From Solirubrobacteraceae bacterium (GTDB taxonomy: Bacteria > Actinomycetota > Thermoleophilia > Solirubrobacterales > Solirubrobacteraceae): a DNA stretch of 64,000 bases. The notes below the pieces were generated by a model. The model had not been told where the DNA came from, ran no database searches, and worked only from the letters and a program-made list of their open reading frames with translations. Where the stretch lies: the NCBI GenBank assembly GCA_025451035.1, contig JANWLE010000063.1, forward strand, positions 26,836 through 90,835, written 5' to 3'. A program made the position numbers and the translations under genes. Within the stretch, counting starts at the first letter, position 1. Every line of letters starts with the position of its first letter. This document shows, one piece after another, positions 7,947 through 18,055 of this stretch.

Positions 7947-10154
7947 TCAGCCTTTGGGAGGGCCCGCCCCTGCGGTTTCGCCAGCCCCACTGCCCCCGCT
8001 GGGAGTGCTTTCTGGGGCTTGCCCGGAGGGGGCTTCGTGCGTGGGTTCAGGGGATTTTTCGTGGCTTGGATGATGGGTCTGTTCGCCCCCGGCTGGTTCC
8101 GGCGCTTCGGTAGCTTCTTTTTTTTCGGCGTGGCGTGCGTGATGTGGATGCTTGCCCTTTTTCGTTTCAGACTTTTCTTCCTGGCTGCTTTCCTGCGCGG
8201 CGGCGCCCGTGCTCGCGTATTTGCCGAAGAACGGCTGATACGAGATTGGTTCGGTTGGCGACGGGAACGACAGGCATTTTTCCCCTTCGGTAACCGCAGC
8301 CATGTAGTCATGCCAAATTTCGGCCGGCAGGTAGCCGCCCTGTTGCGGCTCGCCGTGCACGTCGGTCATCGAAACGCGCTTGTTCGGGTAACCCATCCAC
8401 ACTACCGTCGAATAGTTGGGGGTGTAGCCGTCTAGCCACGCGTCGATCAATTCGCTGGTCGTCCCCGTCTTGGCAGCCGTGGGACAGTTGATCGCCGAGC
8501 GGCCCGCGGTGCCCGACAGGACGTTTTCGTGAAGGATGCTGGTCTCCTCGGAGGTGATGCCGTCAGCCAGCACCTTCACGCGCTGCGGCTTGCCCCAACT
8601 GGAGTCCACTCGACCGCTGGGAAAAATGACCTTTGTGATCGCGATCGGCTTGTTGCGCCAGCCGCCGTCGGCGAGTGTCGCGTACACATCGGCCATTTCC
8701 AGCGGCGTCACGCCGAGGGTCAGTCCGCCTAGCGCCTCCGCGGGGTAGCTGCTCAGGTGGGTGGTTACGCCCAGCTTGTAGGCCATTTGGGTGATCGACT
8801 GCTCGCCGAGGTCCGCGGCGAGCTGCGCATAGACGGTGTTGTCTGAGGCGAGCGTCGCCTGGACGAGGTTTATCGACTTGTTCAGGGATGTTTTCTCGAA
8901 CGTTTCCACGGGCACATTCCACCCCGGGAGCTGCCCGACGGCGATCGTGTGCGAGACGTAGAAGGTGGAGTTCGGGTCGACGCCGCGTGAGAGCGCGTCG
9001 GCGAGGTCGATCGCCTTGAAAGTCGAGCCGGGCTGGCGGTGGCCGTCCGCCGCGAGGTTGTACTGAGACTGGTTGTAGTTCTCCGACTCGGCCATCGCCT
9101 CGATGTAGCCGTTGGCCGGGTTGATCGTCACGATCGCGGCCGCCGGATCTTCGGGCTGGTTGAGGATATTCGCGATCGCGTTGCGTGCCTTGCGCTGCAT
9201 GCTCAGATTGACCGTCGTGTAGACCTTCAACCCACCCTGCTCGACGGTCGCCTTGCCGTAGCGGTGAACGAGCTGTTCGCGCACGTATTCGAAAAAGAAA
9301 TCCTCGCGTCTCTGTGCGTAGTAGTCGCCGTGGTGGACCTCGAGCGGTGCATGCTCGGCTGTTGCTGCCTGGTCCTTGGTGATGTAGTGCAGTTCTGCCA
9401 TCTTTCCCAGCACCTCGTTACGACGGGCGCGTGCCGCGTCGGGATACAGGAAAGGGTTGTATTGCGAGGGCGCCTGCGGCAGGCCGGCGAGCAGGGCCGC
9501 CTGCTGCAAATTCAGCGCCGACGCGGGCTTGTTGAAGAAAATGCGGGAGGCCGCCTGCACGCCGATCGCGGTCTGACCGTTGACGGTGCCATAGGGGACA
9601 CTGTTGAGGTATTCGGTGAGGATCGAGCCCTTGCTGTGTTCTTTGTCGTACTCGAGCGCGAACTTGGCCTCCAAGATCTTCTGTTTGATCGACTTCGTGT
9701 CGCTGCCGAGGTAGAGGTTGCGCACGAGTTGCATCGTGATGGTCGATCCACCCTGTAGCGCTTGGCCGCGGGTCAGGTCCTTTACGGCCGACCGGAAGAC
9801 CGCGGTCAGATCGATACCGTCGTTTTTATAGAAGCGCTGATCCTCGATCGCGACAGTCGCCTCACGCAGGTCTGGGACCATCTGCGACCCCGTGATCGGC
9901 GTGCGCAGCTGGTCGGATTGGATGAAGCCGAGACGTTCACCGTCGGCGGCGAACACTTGCGAGACGGCGCCGCTGACGATCGGGTGAAGAGAGGCCAGGC
10001 TTGGCGCGGACTGCGTGATCGACAAGACGTACGCGACCACGCTGATGACGGCGATCACTCCCGCAGTCGTGACCACGCCGAGGGCGACGAAAAGGATTCG
10101 GGTCGGGCCACCGTGGCTGTGACGGCGCCGACGTTGTCTTGCCTGTCGGGACAT
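7947..10154 (-). CDS. Class A penicillin-binding protein (transglycosylase/transpeptidase) with charged His/Glu/Pro-rich tail
   Basis: TG motif EDQRFYKNDGIDL, QGGSTITMQLVRNLYLG; TP motifs STFK, SDN, KTGTT. Confidence 0.93.
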   Translation of the reverse strand: MSRQARQRRRRHSHGGPTRILFVALGVVTTAGVIAVISVVAYVLSITQSAPSLASLHPIVSGAVSQVFAADGERLGFIQSDQLRTPITGSQMVPDLREATVAIEDQRFYKNDGIDLTAVFRSAVKDLTRGQALQGGSTITMQLVRNLYLGSDTKSIKQKILEAKFALEYDKEHSKGSILTEYLNSVPYGTVNGQTAIGVQAASRIFFNKPASALNLQQAALLAGLPQAPSQYNPFLYPDAARARRNEVLGKMAELHYITKDQAATAEHAPLEVHHGDYYAQRREDFFFEYVREQLVHRYGKATVEQGGLKVYTTVNLSMQRKARNAIANILNQPEDPAAAIVTINPANGYIEAMAESENYNQSQYNLAADGHRQPGSTFKAIDLADALSRGVDPNSTFYVSHTIAVGQLPGWNVPVETFEKTSLNKSINLVQATLASDNTVYAQLAADLGEQSITQMAYKLGVTTHLSSYPAEALGGLTLGVTPLEMADVYATLADGGWRNKPIAITKVIFPSGRVDSSWGKPQRVKVLADGITSEETSILHENVLSGTAGRSAINCPTAAKTGTTSELIDAWLDGYTPNYSTVVWMGYPNKRVSMTDVHGEPQQGGYLPAEIWHDYMAAVTEGEKCLSFPSPTEPISYQPFFGKYASTGAAAQESSQEEKSETKKGKHPHHARHAEKKEATEAPEPAGGEQTHHPSHEKSPEPTHEAPSGQAPESTPSGGSGAGETAGAGPPKG

Positions 10155-10362
10155 CTAGCTAAGGGGAGCGCCGGTCAGGATGGCCTCGGAGCCGACTGCC
10201 CCGCGCGGATGAGGTTGATTCTCTCACAGTAGTAATCATTTGGCGTGGGCCGGCCGCCACCGGCCGATGCGTATTCCACCCGCTCAAGGTACTACCCGTC
10301 TTGAGTGTGATTTCCTGCTCCAGGGTTCTATAAAGAGAAAAAGGGGATGGTGAGCGCACGAG

Positions 10363-11745
10363 ATGAACGCTGAAGGCACCCAGGCGCTGCTCGAGCCTGC
10401 GGCTGAGGCGATACCGGCGCGTCCCCTTCCCGTGCCGGAGCGTCCCTACCTTGAGCGGCTGCGCGCAGACAAGCTGCGGCTAGCGGCACTGCAGGACACC
10501 TTCAGGGCTTTCTGGGTATCGCGAGTGCTTGTGCTCGCCGCCGGCCTGGCCACAGTCCTGATGTTTGGCTCTGGGCCGACGCGGAGGGTGCTCAATCCTC
10601 CCGGTGTGCTGCGCGGGCTGGGCGGCATCGGGGACCTCTTGGCGGCGCCCGTGGCGCGTTGGGACTCGGCGTGGTATCTCGTCATAGCCCACTACGGGTA
10701 TCGCCCCGACCTGGGTGTTTTCACAGCGCCGCGGACAGCCTTCTTCCCGCTCTATCCACTCGGCCTGAGGGGTATCTCGGACCTGGGTGTGCCGCCGGTG
10801 CTCGCGGGAGTGCTGATATCGCTCGGCGCGCTTGCGGCTGCGCTCTACGGCGTGCACCGGTTGACGACGCTCGAGTTCGGCGGCGGAGCCGGGCGAGAGG
10901 CGGCCCGCCTGGCCGTGCTGCTGCTGGCGCTCTCGCCGATGGCGTTCTTCTTCTCGGCGGTGTACTCGGAGTCGCTGTATCTGGCGCTGTCGGTAGCCGT
11001 GTTCTGGTGCGCGCGCAATGGCCGCTGGACGCTGGCCTGCTTGACTGGCGCGCTGGCGACGACGACGCGTAGCGCAGGCGTGCTGCTCGCAGTCCCGATC
11101 CTCTACCTCTACCTGTACGGGCCGCGCGAGGATTGTGCCCCCACCCGGGTGCGCACAAGGTGGTGGCATCCACGCTACTGCCTGAGCGCGGACGTGGCAT
11201 GGCTGGCGCTGCTGCCGCTAGGGCTTGCCCTCTACATGGGCTACCTGGGCTTCTCCGGGGAGAGCCCTCTCGCCCCATTCCACGTGCAGGAAGTATGGGG
11301 GCGACATTTCGCCGGTCCCTTCGGCGGCGCCGTGGACGGTGCCCGCGCCGCCTTCGACGGGGTGCGCCAGCTTCTGTTCGCCCAGCACGGGCGCGTCTAT
11401 TTCGCCGAGACCGTCGGCGACCCGACCGTCGCGGCGTCGCACAACGTGGTGTCGGGGGCGTTCCTGCTCGCCGCGACCGTGATGCTCATAGGGGTCCTGC
11501 GGCGACTTCCACGCGCCTACGGCCTGTATGTGCTGGCTGCGCTGGCGCTACCGTTGTCTTATCCGGTGTCGGCGCAGCCGCTGATGTCGCTACCTCGCTT
11601 CGTGGTCGTCCTGTTCCCGCTGCCAATGTGGCTCGCGCTATGGCTGAGTGAGCATCCACGCCTGCGGCTGCCCACGCTGATGCTAAGCGCGTCGCTGATG
11701 ATGGTGTTCCTCGGTCAATTCGCAACCTGGCACTGGGTGGCGTAG
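10363..11745 (+). CDS. Multi-TM mannosyltransferase-like protein (PIG-V/GT-C type)
   Basis: WDSAWYLVIAHYGY, AFFPLYPLG, many TM helices. Confidence 0.75.
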   Translation: MNAEGTQALLEPAAEAIPARPLPVPERPYLERLRADKLRLAALQDTFRAFWVSRVLVLAAGLATVLMFGSGPTRRVLNPPGVLRGLGGIGDLLAAPVARWDSAWYLVIAHYGYRPDLGVFTAPRTAFFPLYPLGLRGISDLGVPPVLAGVLISLGALAAALYGVHRLTTLEFGGGAGREAARLAVLLLALSPMAFFFSAVYSESLYLALSVAVFWCARNGRWTLACLTGALATTTRSAGVLLAVPILYLYLYGPREDCAPTRVRTRWWHPRYCLSADVAWLALLPLGLALYMGYLGFSGESPLAPFHVQEVWGRHFAGPFGGAVDGARAAFDGVRQLLFAQHGRVYFAETVGDPTVAASHNVVSGAFLLAATVMLIGVLRRLPRAYGLYVLAALALPLSYPVSAQPLMSLPRFVVVLFPLPMWLALWLSEHPRLRLPTLMLSASLMMVFLGQFATWHWVA

Positions 11746-11751
11746 CGGGAC

Positions 11752-12429
11752 ATGCGCGCTGTCCTTTTGGACGGGCTCGGGACGCTACTCGAGCTACTCG
11801 CGCCCTGGCACTCGCTAGAGGAGCGTATGCTCGCCGCTGGGCTTGAGATATCCAGCGAGCAGGCGCGGCGAGCGTTCGCTGCCGAGATCGACTACTACCA
11901 GGACCACCACCTCGAGGGGACAGACGAGAACTCGCTCGCGGATCTACGCGCCCGCTGTGCCAGCGTGCTCCACGGCGCGCTGCCTGCGAGCTTGCGCGAC
12001 GCGCTCTCGTCGCAGGATGCACGTAGGCTGCTACTGGACTGCCTGCGTTTCAGTCCCTACCCGGAGGTCCCGGCCGCGCTTTTGCGGCTGCGCCTCCGCG
12101 GGCGCAGACTGATCGTCGTCAGCAACTGGGATATCTCGCTGCACGAGGTCGTGCGCAACGCTGGCCTCAGTGATCTCCTCGACGGCGTCGTGAGCTCGGC
12201 TGAGGTCGGCCAGGCCAAGCCCGCGGGCGCCGTCTTCAAGCGCGCACTCGCCCTGGCTGGCGTGACACCGGCACAAGCGGTGCATGTCGGCGACTCGCTC
12301 GTCAACGACGTTCAGGGGGCTCTCTCGGTGGGCGTGGCACCCATCCTGCTGTGCCGCTCGAGCGGCGCTCCACGGCAGGTGCCTGCGGGGGTGCCGGTGA
12401 TCAGCTCGCTCACGCAGCTAGACGCCTGA
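11752..12429 (+). CDS. HAD-family hydrolase
   Basis: LDGLGTLLEL, IVVSNWD, AKPAGAVFKRAL, HVGDSLVNDVQGAL; motif I has LDGLG in place of DxDxT. Confidence 0.85.
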   Translation: MRAVLLDGLGTLLELLAPWHSLEERMLAAGLEISSEQARRAFAAEIDYYQDHHLEGTDENSLADLRARCASVLHGALPASLRDALSSQDARRLLLDCLRFSPYPEVPAALLRLRLRGRRLIVVSNWDISLHEVVRNAGLSDLLDGVVSSAEVGQAKPAGAVFKRALALAGVTPAQAVHVGDSLVNDVQGALSVGVAPILLCRSSGAPRQVPAGVPVISSLTQLDA

Positions 12430-12442
12430 GTAAGCTCGAAAC

Positions 12443-13306
12443 GTGGAGCTCGCACCGACATCCCCCGCGCCACCCGCGCTGGCCGGCAATGATTGGCCCG
12501 CGTGGACGGCTCCGGTGGCGCTGGTCGCGGCGTTCGTGTTGAGCGCCGTCGGTGCGGCGGCGGTCGACATTCCCGCCGCGATCCTCGGCGCGAACATCAC
12601 CACCTCGAAACTTCCGCCGGGCCTGGTGTTGGCGGACACGGTCGTGCAGGATCTCGCGTTCGTCGCCGCTGCCGTGCTGTGCGCGCGGTTCGGAGCGCGT
12701 GCCGTACACGCCTGGCAATTCGGGCTGCGGCCCACGCGGCTCAGTTGGCGGCGGGCAGCGCTCGCGGTGCCGGGAGTGTACGTGGCCTTCCTCCTGTTCG
12801 CCCTCGTCTGGTCGGCGGCGGTGGGCTCCTCGACCGAGCAGAACCTGCTGGAAGACCTCGGCACCAACGAAACGACGCTGCTGCTGATCATGAGCGCCCT
12901 CTTGACAACGGTGATCGCGCCCATCTGCGAGGAGCTGCTGTTTCGCGGCTACATCTTCGCGGCGCTGTCCAAATGGAAGGGCTGGCTGGTGGGGGCGGTG
13001 CTGACGGGCGTGCTGTTCGGAGCAGTCCACGCGACCTCCTCGCCCGCGGTGGACCTGGTGCCGCTAGCCGTGCTCGGCTTCTTGCTATGCGTCCTCTACC
13101 GCCAGACCGGCTCGCTGTACCCGTGCATAGCTGCGCATGCCCTCAACAACTCGATCGCCTTCGGGGTGATGGAGCACTGGGATTGGCAGCTAGCGGTGCT
13201 TATCCTCGCCGCCCTATCGACGATCGCCTCGCTTGCCGTCTTGCTGGCGAGAGTCGGAGTGATATCGGTGGTGTCTACGGAGGAGATCATCCCCTCGGGC
13301 TCTTAA
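12443..13306 (+). CDS. CPBP-family intramembrane glutamic endopeptidase
   Basis: ICEELLFRGYIF, FGAVHAT and HALNNSIAF motifs intact. Confidence 0.88.
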   Translation: MELAPTSPAPPALAGNDWPAWTAPVALVAAFVLSAVGAAAVDIPAAILGANITTSKLPPGLVLADTVVQDLAFVAAAVLCARFGARAVHAWQFGLRPTRLSWRRAALAVPGVYVAFLLFALVWSAAVGSSTEQNLLEDLGTNETTLLLIMSALLTTVIAPICEELLFRGYIFAALSKWKGWLVGAVLTGVLFGAVHATSSPAVDLVPLAVLGFLLCVLYRQTGSLYPCIAAHALNNSIAFGVMEHWDWQLAVLILAALSTIASLAVLLARVGVISVVSTEEIIPSGS

Positions 13307-13316
13307 GATCACTCCC

Positions 13317-14234
13317 GTGGTAGCCCAAGCACCCCCAGCTCCCCCCGCTCCCACGGTCCAGCTCCCCCCGCCGAGCGCGGCGATGGCCGTGCGCCAGACG
13401 CACGGCCGCCACCCCTACGCAGTCGTGGGAGAGCGTGTCCTGATCATCGGCAGCGTGTCCACGTACGCCCCGGGGCAGAGAATGCTCGTGACCTTCTACC
13501 AGGATGGGCACAGGGTCTTCGCGCGGAGCGTGCCGCTCGCCGCGGCGCACGGCGGCGGTCGCTTTCGCGCCGGCTACAGCAGCCGACGATCGGGCTTGCT
13601 CGAGGTGAAGGCCGAACACACAGCCACAGCCCAGTTGCCGGCCTTTGCCGCCCAACCGTTGAAGCTGCGCTTCTTTGGCGCGAACCTCAGCGAGGGTGCG
13701 CATGGCCCGGCGGTGTGGGCGCTGCAGTATGGACTGGCGGCACTGCATTACGAGGTGCCCTTCAGCGGCTACTACGACGAAGCGACCGTGCGGGCGGTGA
13801 TCGCCTACCGCAAGGTCACAGGCCAAGCCCGCGTCGGCTCGACGAGCTCACGCATCTTCGGCATGCTGCAGCGCCGCGCGGGCGGCTTTCGCGTCCGCTA
13901 TCCGGGTGACGGCAACCACGTCGAGGCGGACTTGGCCAAGCAGGTGCTGGTGGAGGTGGAACCGCACGGGAAGGTCAGGCGCGTCTACACGATGAGCTCT
14001 GGTAAGCCGTCCACGCCGACTGTCCTCGGCCGCTTCAGGGTGTATGAAAAGACGTCGGGCACGAACGCCGAGGGCATGGTCGACTCCAACTATTTTCTTC
14101 GCGGCTACGCCATTCACGGCTACGCCGAAGTGCCGACATATGCGGCAAGCCACGGCTGTTTGCGCATCCCGATCCCAGACGCGCCGACGGTGTACGCGTG
14201 GGTAAAGGTCGGCTATGCGGTGGACGTCTACTAG
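13317..14234 (+). CDS. L,D-transpeptidase with peptidoglycan-binding-like domain
   Basis: GPAVWALQYGLAALHYEVPFSGYYDEAT (PG-binding) and YAIHGYAEVPTYAASHGCLRIP (YkuD active site). Confidence 0.9.
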   Translation: MVAQAPPAPPAPTVQLPPPSAAMAVRQTHGRHPYAVVGERVLIIGSVSTYAPGQRMLVTFYQDGHRVFARSVPLAAAHGGGRFRAGYSSRRSGLLEVKAEHTATAQLPAFAAQPLKLRFFGANLSEGAHGPAVWALQYGLAALHYEVPFSGYYDEATVRAVIAYRKVTGQARVGSTSSRIFGMLQRRAGGFRVRYPGDGNHVEADLAKQVLVEVEPHGKVRRVYTMSSGKPSTPTVLGRFRVYEKTSGTNAEGMVDSNYFLRGYAIHGYAEVPTYAASHGCLRIPIPDAPTVYAWVKVGYAVDVY

Positions 14235-14578
14235 GTCTTGATGCTCAGCACGCGGGCGAGGAAGCCGAGCCCGAAGCCGTAGATCAGCAGCGCCAGCAGC
14301 GTGTCTGCGCCACGGATGATCCACTGGTTGGTGGTGCCCGAGGTGAAACCAGAGAACGGTGAAGTGAGTCGGCTCGACGCTTCGTCGATCGTCTTGTGCA
14401 AGGTGCTCTCGCGTTTCGCTGCCGGTACTTCGGTGCTCGCGTTCGGCGTCCCGCTGGCCAGTTCCTGCTGCTGTCCCTGGGAAGCGCTGCTGGTCTGACC
14501 CACGACGAAGATCACAAAAGAAGCGATCACGATCAGGCAGATCACGCGTGAGGTGATGCGGAGGACATGGGAGATCAT
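14231..14578 (-). CDS. Small two-TM membrane protein of unknown function
   Basis: N- and C-terminal hydrophobic helices; convergent with the preceding gene, 4-nt overlap of stop codons. Confidence 0.55.
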   Translation of the reverse strand: MISHVLRITSRVICLIVIASFVIFVVGQTSSASQGQQQELASGTPNASTEVPAAKRESTLHKTIDEASSRLTSPFSGFTSGTTNQWIIRGADTLLALLIYGFGLGFLARVLSIKT

Positions 14579-14682
14579 CGGTCGATCACAAATCTAGATC
14601 GGACCGAAACCGCCGGTAGATTAGAGGTGCGTGTATGGGACGTGGACATATGTAGGAAGCGTGGCGAGATCGAGTAATTTCG

Positions 14683-15294
14683 TTGCCCATGAGTGACCCT
14701 TCGCTGTCGTTCCAAACAGCCCTACCCAAGTCGTCCAGCGCGGTCCTCGAGCGTGCCCGCTCGGTGCTGGTGGAGCAGCTTCGCGAACATGCGCTGGTGC
14801 TCGGCGAGGTTACGCTCACCAGCGGCGCCAAAGCCTCCTACTACGTCGACGCCAAGCGAGCGATCCTCAGGCCGGAGGGGTTTGCCGCGCTCGGCGAGCT
14901 CGTCGCCGCGCAGGCGCTGGCATGGGGCGCCAGTGCGGTCGGCGGGATGACGATGGGAGCAGACCCGGTCGCGTGCGCGGCGCTGGCCGGCGGTGCGCAG
15001 GTGAAGGTCTTCTTTGTGCGCAAGGAGGTCAAGCCGCACGGCTTGAGCAGACGCATCGAGGGACCGGTGCTGAGCGAGAACGACCGCTGCCTGGTTGTCG
15101 AGGACGTCGTCACCACGGGCGGCTCGACGATTGACGCGATCGCTGCGCTGAAGGAGGCTGGGCATGAGATCTGCGGGGTGTTGAGCGTGCTCGACCGTCT
15201 TGCGGGCGCCGCGAACTCGATCGAAGCGGCGGCAGGCGCACCGTATCTGGCGCTGAGCACGATCGACGACGTCTACCCGGATCGCCCCGTTTGA
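14683..15294 (+). CDS. pyrE: Orotate phosphoribosyltransferase
   Basis: VTLTSGAKASYYVDAKRAIL, VVEDVVTTGGSTIDAI PRPP loop. Confidence 0.93.
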   Translation: MPMSDPSLSFQTALPKSSSAVLERARSVLVEQLREHALVLGEVTLTSGAKASYYVDAKRAILRPEGFAALGELVAAQALAWGASAVGGMTMGADPVACAALAGGAQVKVFFVRKEVKPHGLSRRIEGPVLSENDRCLVVEDVVTTGGSTIDAIAALKEAGHEICGVLSVLDRLAGAANSIEAAAGAPYLALSTIDDVYPDRPV

Positions 15295-15791
15295 GCGCTC
15301 GTATATCCGAGGTCTCGGTGCGCGACGCGCGCGAGCAGGACATCCCCGTGTTGCTCGAGATGTTGACCGAGTTCGCCGCCTACGAGCACCTCAGCGCCGA
15401 GCTACACGCGACAGCCGAAGGGCTCAGGCGTGGCCTGTTCGGCGAGGACGCGACAGCCGCGGCATTGATCGCCGAACGGGAAGACCAGGTAGCTGGCTAT
15501 GCGATCTACTTCGCGACGTTCTCGACGTTTCTAGCCAGCAGCGCCGTCTGGCTCGAGGATCTGTATGTTCGCCCCGCCCATCGGCGGCACGGCGTTGGCC
15601 GCGGTCTGCTGGCTGCGGTCGCTGCGCAGCTCAGCCAGGGCGACGGCGGGCGACTCGAGTTCTCGGCGCTGGACTGGAACGGGCCCGCGCTCGCGTTCTA
15701 CCGGGGGCTCGGCGCCGCGCCGCTGCGCGAGTGGGTGATCCATCGCGTGCAGGGCCAGGCGCTGAGCGATCTCGCTGCGAGCCCTCGGTAG
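15291..15791 (+). CDS. GNAT-family N-acetyltransferase, TTG start overlapping the pyrE stop
   Basis: VWLEDLYVRPAHRRHGVGRGLL. Confidence 0.9.
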   Translation: MSARISEVSVRDAREQDIPVLLEMLTEFAAYEHLSAELHATAEGLRRGLFGEDATAAALIAEREDQVAGYAIYFATFSTFLASSAVWLEDLYVRPAHRRHGVGRGLLAAVAAQLSQGDGGRLEFSALDWNGPALAFYRGLGAAPLREWVIHRVQGQALSDLAASPR

Positions 15792-15804
15792 CCTTCGTCG
15801 CCTA

Positions 15805-15876
15805 GCCCTCGTAGTCCAATGGATAAGACGGCCGCCTCCTAAGCGGCAAATCCAGGTTCGACTCCTGGCGGGGGCA
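15805..15876 (+). tRNA. tRNA-Arg (CCT)
   Basis: 7-bp acceptor GCCCTCG/CGGGGGC, anticodon loop CTCCTAA, T-arm CCAGGTTCGACTCCTGG; CCA not encoded. Confidence 0.92.
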
Positions 15877-16039
15877 TCGGCCGGCCGTGAAGCCAGTTGC
15901 GCTATTTGTGGCGTCTACCGCCCGTGCGAGCGGGACAGGATAGGGTCGACACCCGGCCTGGCCAATGCCTCCAAACGCGGCGCTAACACGCGGCAATCTC
16001 CCCAGGCCACGCTGGGCTCGAGTCCTGCCAGTGCGCCGC

Positions 16040-16699
16040 TCAGGCGTCCTGCTGACCCTGCTCCTGCGCCTCGTCCTCATACAGTGACTCCCGCGCCAGC
16101 TCCTGGCCTTTACCTGACCACAGCTTGATCTCGAGCAGATCGCCGCGGTAGTCATCGGGTGCGATCAGCGTGAAGCGTTCGTCGAAGAGCTCGCATTGAT
16201 CCACGGTCAGGTCCCCTAGCTCGGCGGTGGCGATCCTGCCACCGGGAAGGAGCGGCCTACCCCACACGAGCGTCATAGCAGCGAGTGCTCCCCCCGCCCC
16301 CCGCCAGCTGCCGATCACCTCGTCGCAGACATCCAGGCGCCACTGCGGGTTGCGCTCGGCCGTCTGCTCGGTGAAATCCACCTTCGTGGTGAAGCCGCTC
16401 GGCTCCGATCCGTCGCGCGCGGGAATGAAGCGCACGTAGCCGAACAACTCGTACCCGTCGGCGGTGATCGCCGTGGCCGGCACATAGGCATGTCCATGCC
16501 AGCTGCGCTCCGGGTAGAAGACGATTTCGCCCACCTCGCCGATGTCCACCCCGTCGGTGTTCAAGGTCTCACAAGCCGCCAAGAGCTCGCTGCGCAGACG
16601 CTCCTGCCAGCGCCCGTAAGGGACACCTTCCTGAGATGGCTCGGCCGCGAAGCGCGGCACCACGCGTGCTTGTGGCGGCACAGAGTTGAGCCTAACGGT
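16040..16699 (-). CDS. Conserved-looking hypothetical protein
   Basis: C-terminal part of track ORF 16040..16900; likely start VRLNSVPPQ near 16699, upstream part overlaps dtd. Confidence 0.6.
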   Translation of the reverse strand, partial: TVRLNSVPPQARVVPRFAAEPSQEGVPYGRWQERLRSELLAACETLNTDGVDIGEVGEIVFYPERSWHGHAYVPATAITADGYELFGYVRFIPARDGSEPSGFTTKVDFTEQTAERNPQWRLDVCDEVIGSWRGAGGALAAMTLVWGRPLLPGGRIATAELGDLTVDQCELFDERFTLIAPDDYRGDLLEIKLWSGKGQELARESLYEDEAQEQGQQDA

Positions 16700-17138
16700 C
16701 AGGCAGCGACGGTGGCTCGCGATGGGCTTCCAGCAGCAAGGTGACCGGCCCGTCTGCCTGCAGGTCGATGCGCATGTGTGCGCCGAACCGCCCCCGCTTG
16801 GCGCCCGTGCGCGTGCAGAAGCGCTCATACAGCGGCTCGGCTCGATCGGGCCTGGCCGCGTCTGTGAAGTTGGGGCGGTTGCCCTGTCGCGTGTCGGCAT
16901 AGAGCGTGAACTGGCTGACGCACAGGATCTCGCGCTCAGACAGAGGCTCGTTCATCCGTCCTTGCGGGTCGGGGAAGACGCGCAGCGCCAGTACCTTCTC
17001 GGCGAGCCGGTCGGCCACGGACTCGTCGTCCTCGTGCGTGATCCCCAGCAGAACCGCAAGTCCTGGCCCGATCGACGCGATCGCAGCCCCGTCGACGCTC
17101 ACGGATGCGCCGCATACCCGTTGCACCAGAGCCCGCAT
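16692..17138 (-). CDS. dtd: D-aminoacyl-tRNA deacylase
   Basis: MRALVQRVCGASVSVDG...LAVLLGITHEDDE...REILCVSQFTLYADTRQGNRPNF. Confidence 0.95.
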   Translation of the reverse strand: MRALVQRVCGASVSVDGAAIASIGPGLAVLLGITHEDDESVADRLAEKVLALRVFPDPQGRMNEPLSEREILCVSQFTLYADTRQGNRPNFTDAARPDRAEPLYERFCTRTGAKRGRFGAHMRIDLQADGPVTLLLEAHREPPSLPDR

Positions 17139-18055
17139 CAGAGCAGGATCATCGCAGGGATCGTGACCACCACGGCGACGACGGTGCTCCACGCGATCGT
17201 CGTTGAGGCCAGGCGCAGGTCAAGCCCGTAGGTGTGGGCGATGATGAGCGTGTTGATCCCGCTGGGCATCGCGGCCTGCAGCAGGTAGGCGCGCGGCAGG
17301 TGCACCGCCAGCGAGCAGACGCCGATGATCGCGGGCAGGAGCGCCATGCGCAGGGCGACGGCGGACGCCAGCGGCGCGCGCTGCTCCGGCGCGAGCCGCA
17401 GAAGGCCGTGTTCGGCGGCGCTTGCGAGGTTGACGCCCAGCACATAGAAACCGAGCACGAGCAGCCCGTAAACGACCACGTGCGCGGCTTGCACGAGCAC
17501 CTCGGGTGCGAGCGTCTGTGGGGCCAGCAGCCCGCCGACCACCGCCAGCAGCGGTGGGTTTCGCAGCAAGAACGCGCGGCCCCGCTCGCGTGCCGTGGCA
17601 CCCACGCGCGTGCCGAACGCGGCCCCCAGTCCGAAGCCGGCGAACAGCAGCATCGGCCCGCCCACCAGCGTGTCGTAGGCGACGGCGGCGGGTAGCTGGC
17701 CGGAGCCGAGCAGCGAGCTCGACAGCGGCAACCCCAGATAGGCGGTGTTGGCGATGATGACCGTGCAGACGAGCGTCGCCGCCGAGGCGGCGGGCAGGCC
17801 AAAGCCGCGGCGCGCGACCAGCCACGCGCTCGAGCCCGCTATCGCCATGGCGAGATAGGCCAGACCGATCCCAACGCCCACGCCGCTCGTCATGTGCAGC
17901 CGTGCGATGTTGAAGAACGACTCGAACGGGACGAGCACGAATAGCATCAGCGTGAGGATCACCCCGCTGGCCCGGCGCGAGGCGTCTCCCGCCCAGTGCT
18001 CGCTCGCTACCCCTGTCGCTGTGCAGGCGATGATCGCGCTGACGATGAGGATCAT
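17138..18055 (-). CDS. AEC-family (auxin efflux carrier) transporter
   Basis: About 10 hydrophobic segments, NTAYLGLPLSSSLLG, MPSGINTLIIAHTYG. Confidence 0.85.
   Translation of the reverse strand: MILIVSAIIACTATGVASEHWAGDASRRASGVILTLMLFVLVPFESFFNIARLHMTSGVGVGIGLAYLAMAIAGSSAWLVARRGFGLPAASAATLVCTVIIANTAYLGLPLSSSLLGSGQLPAAVAYDTLVGGPMLLFAGFGLGAAFGTRVGATARERGRAFLLRNPPLLAVVGGLLAPQTLAPEVLVQAAHVVVYGLLVLGFYVLGVNLASAAEHGLLRLAPEQRAPLASAVALRMALLPAIIGVCSLAVHLPRAYLLQAAMPSGINTLIIAHTYGLDLRLASTTIAWSTVVAVVVTIPAMILL

Noticed and set aside
8110-8135. Run of eight T (A8 in the coding strand) in the PBP tail
   Set aside because: Could allow slippage, but it encodes a normal Lys/Glu-rich tail; no evidence of frameshift
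16000-16040. CTGGGCTCGAGTCCTGCC resembling a tRNA T-arm after tRNA-Arg
   Set aside because: Stem does not pair properly and no D or anticodon arm is present
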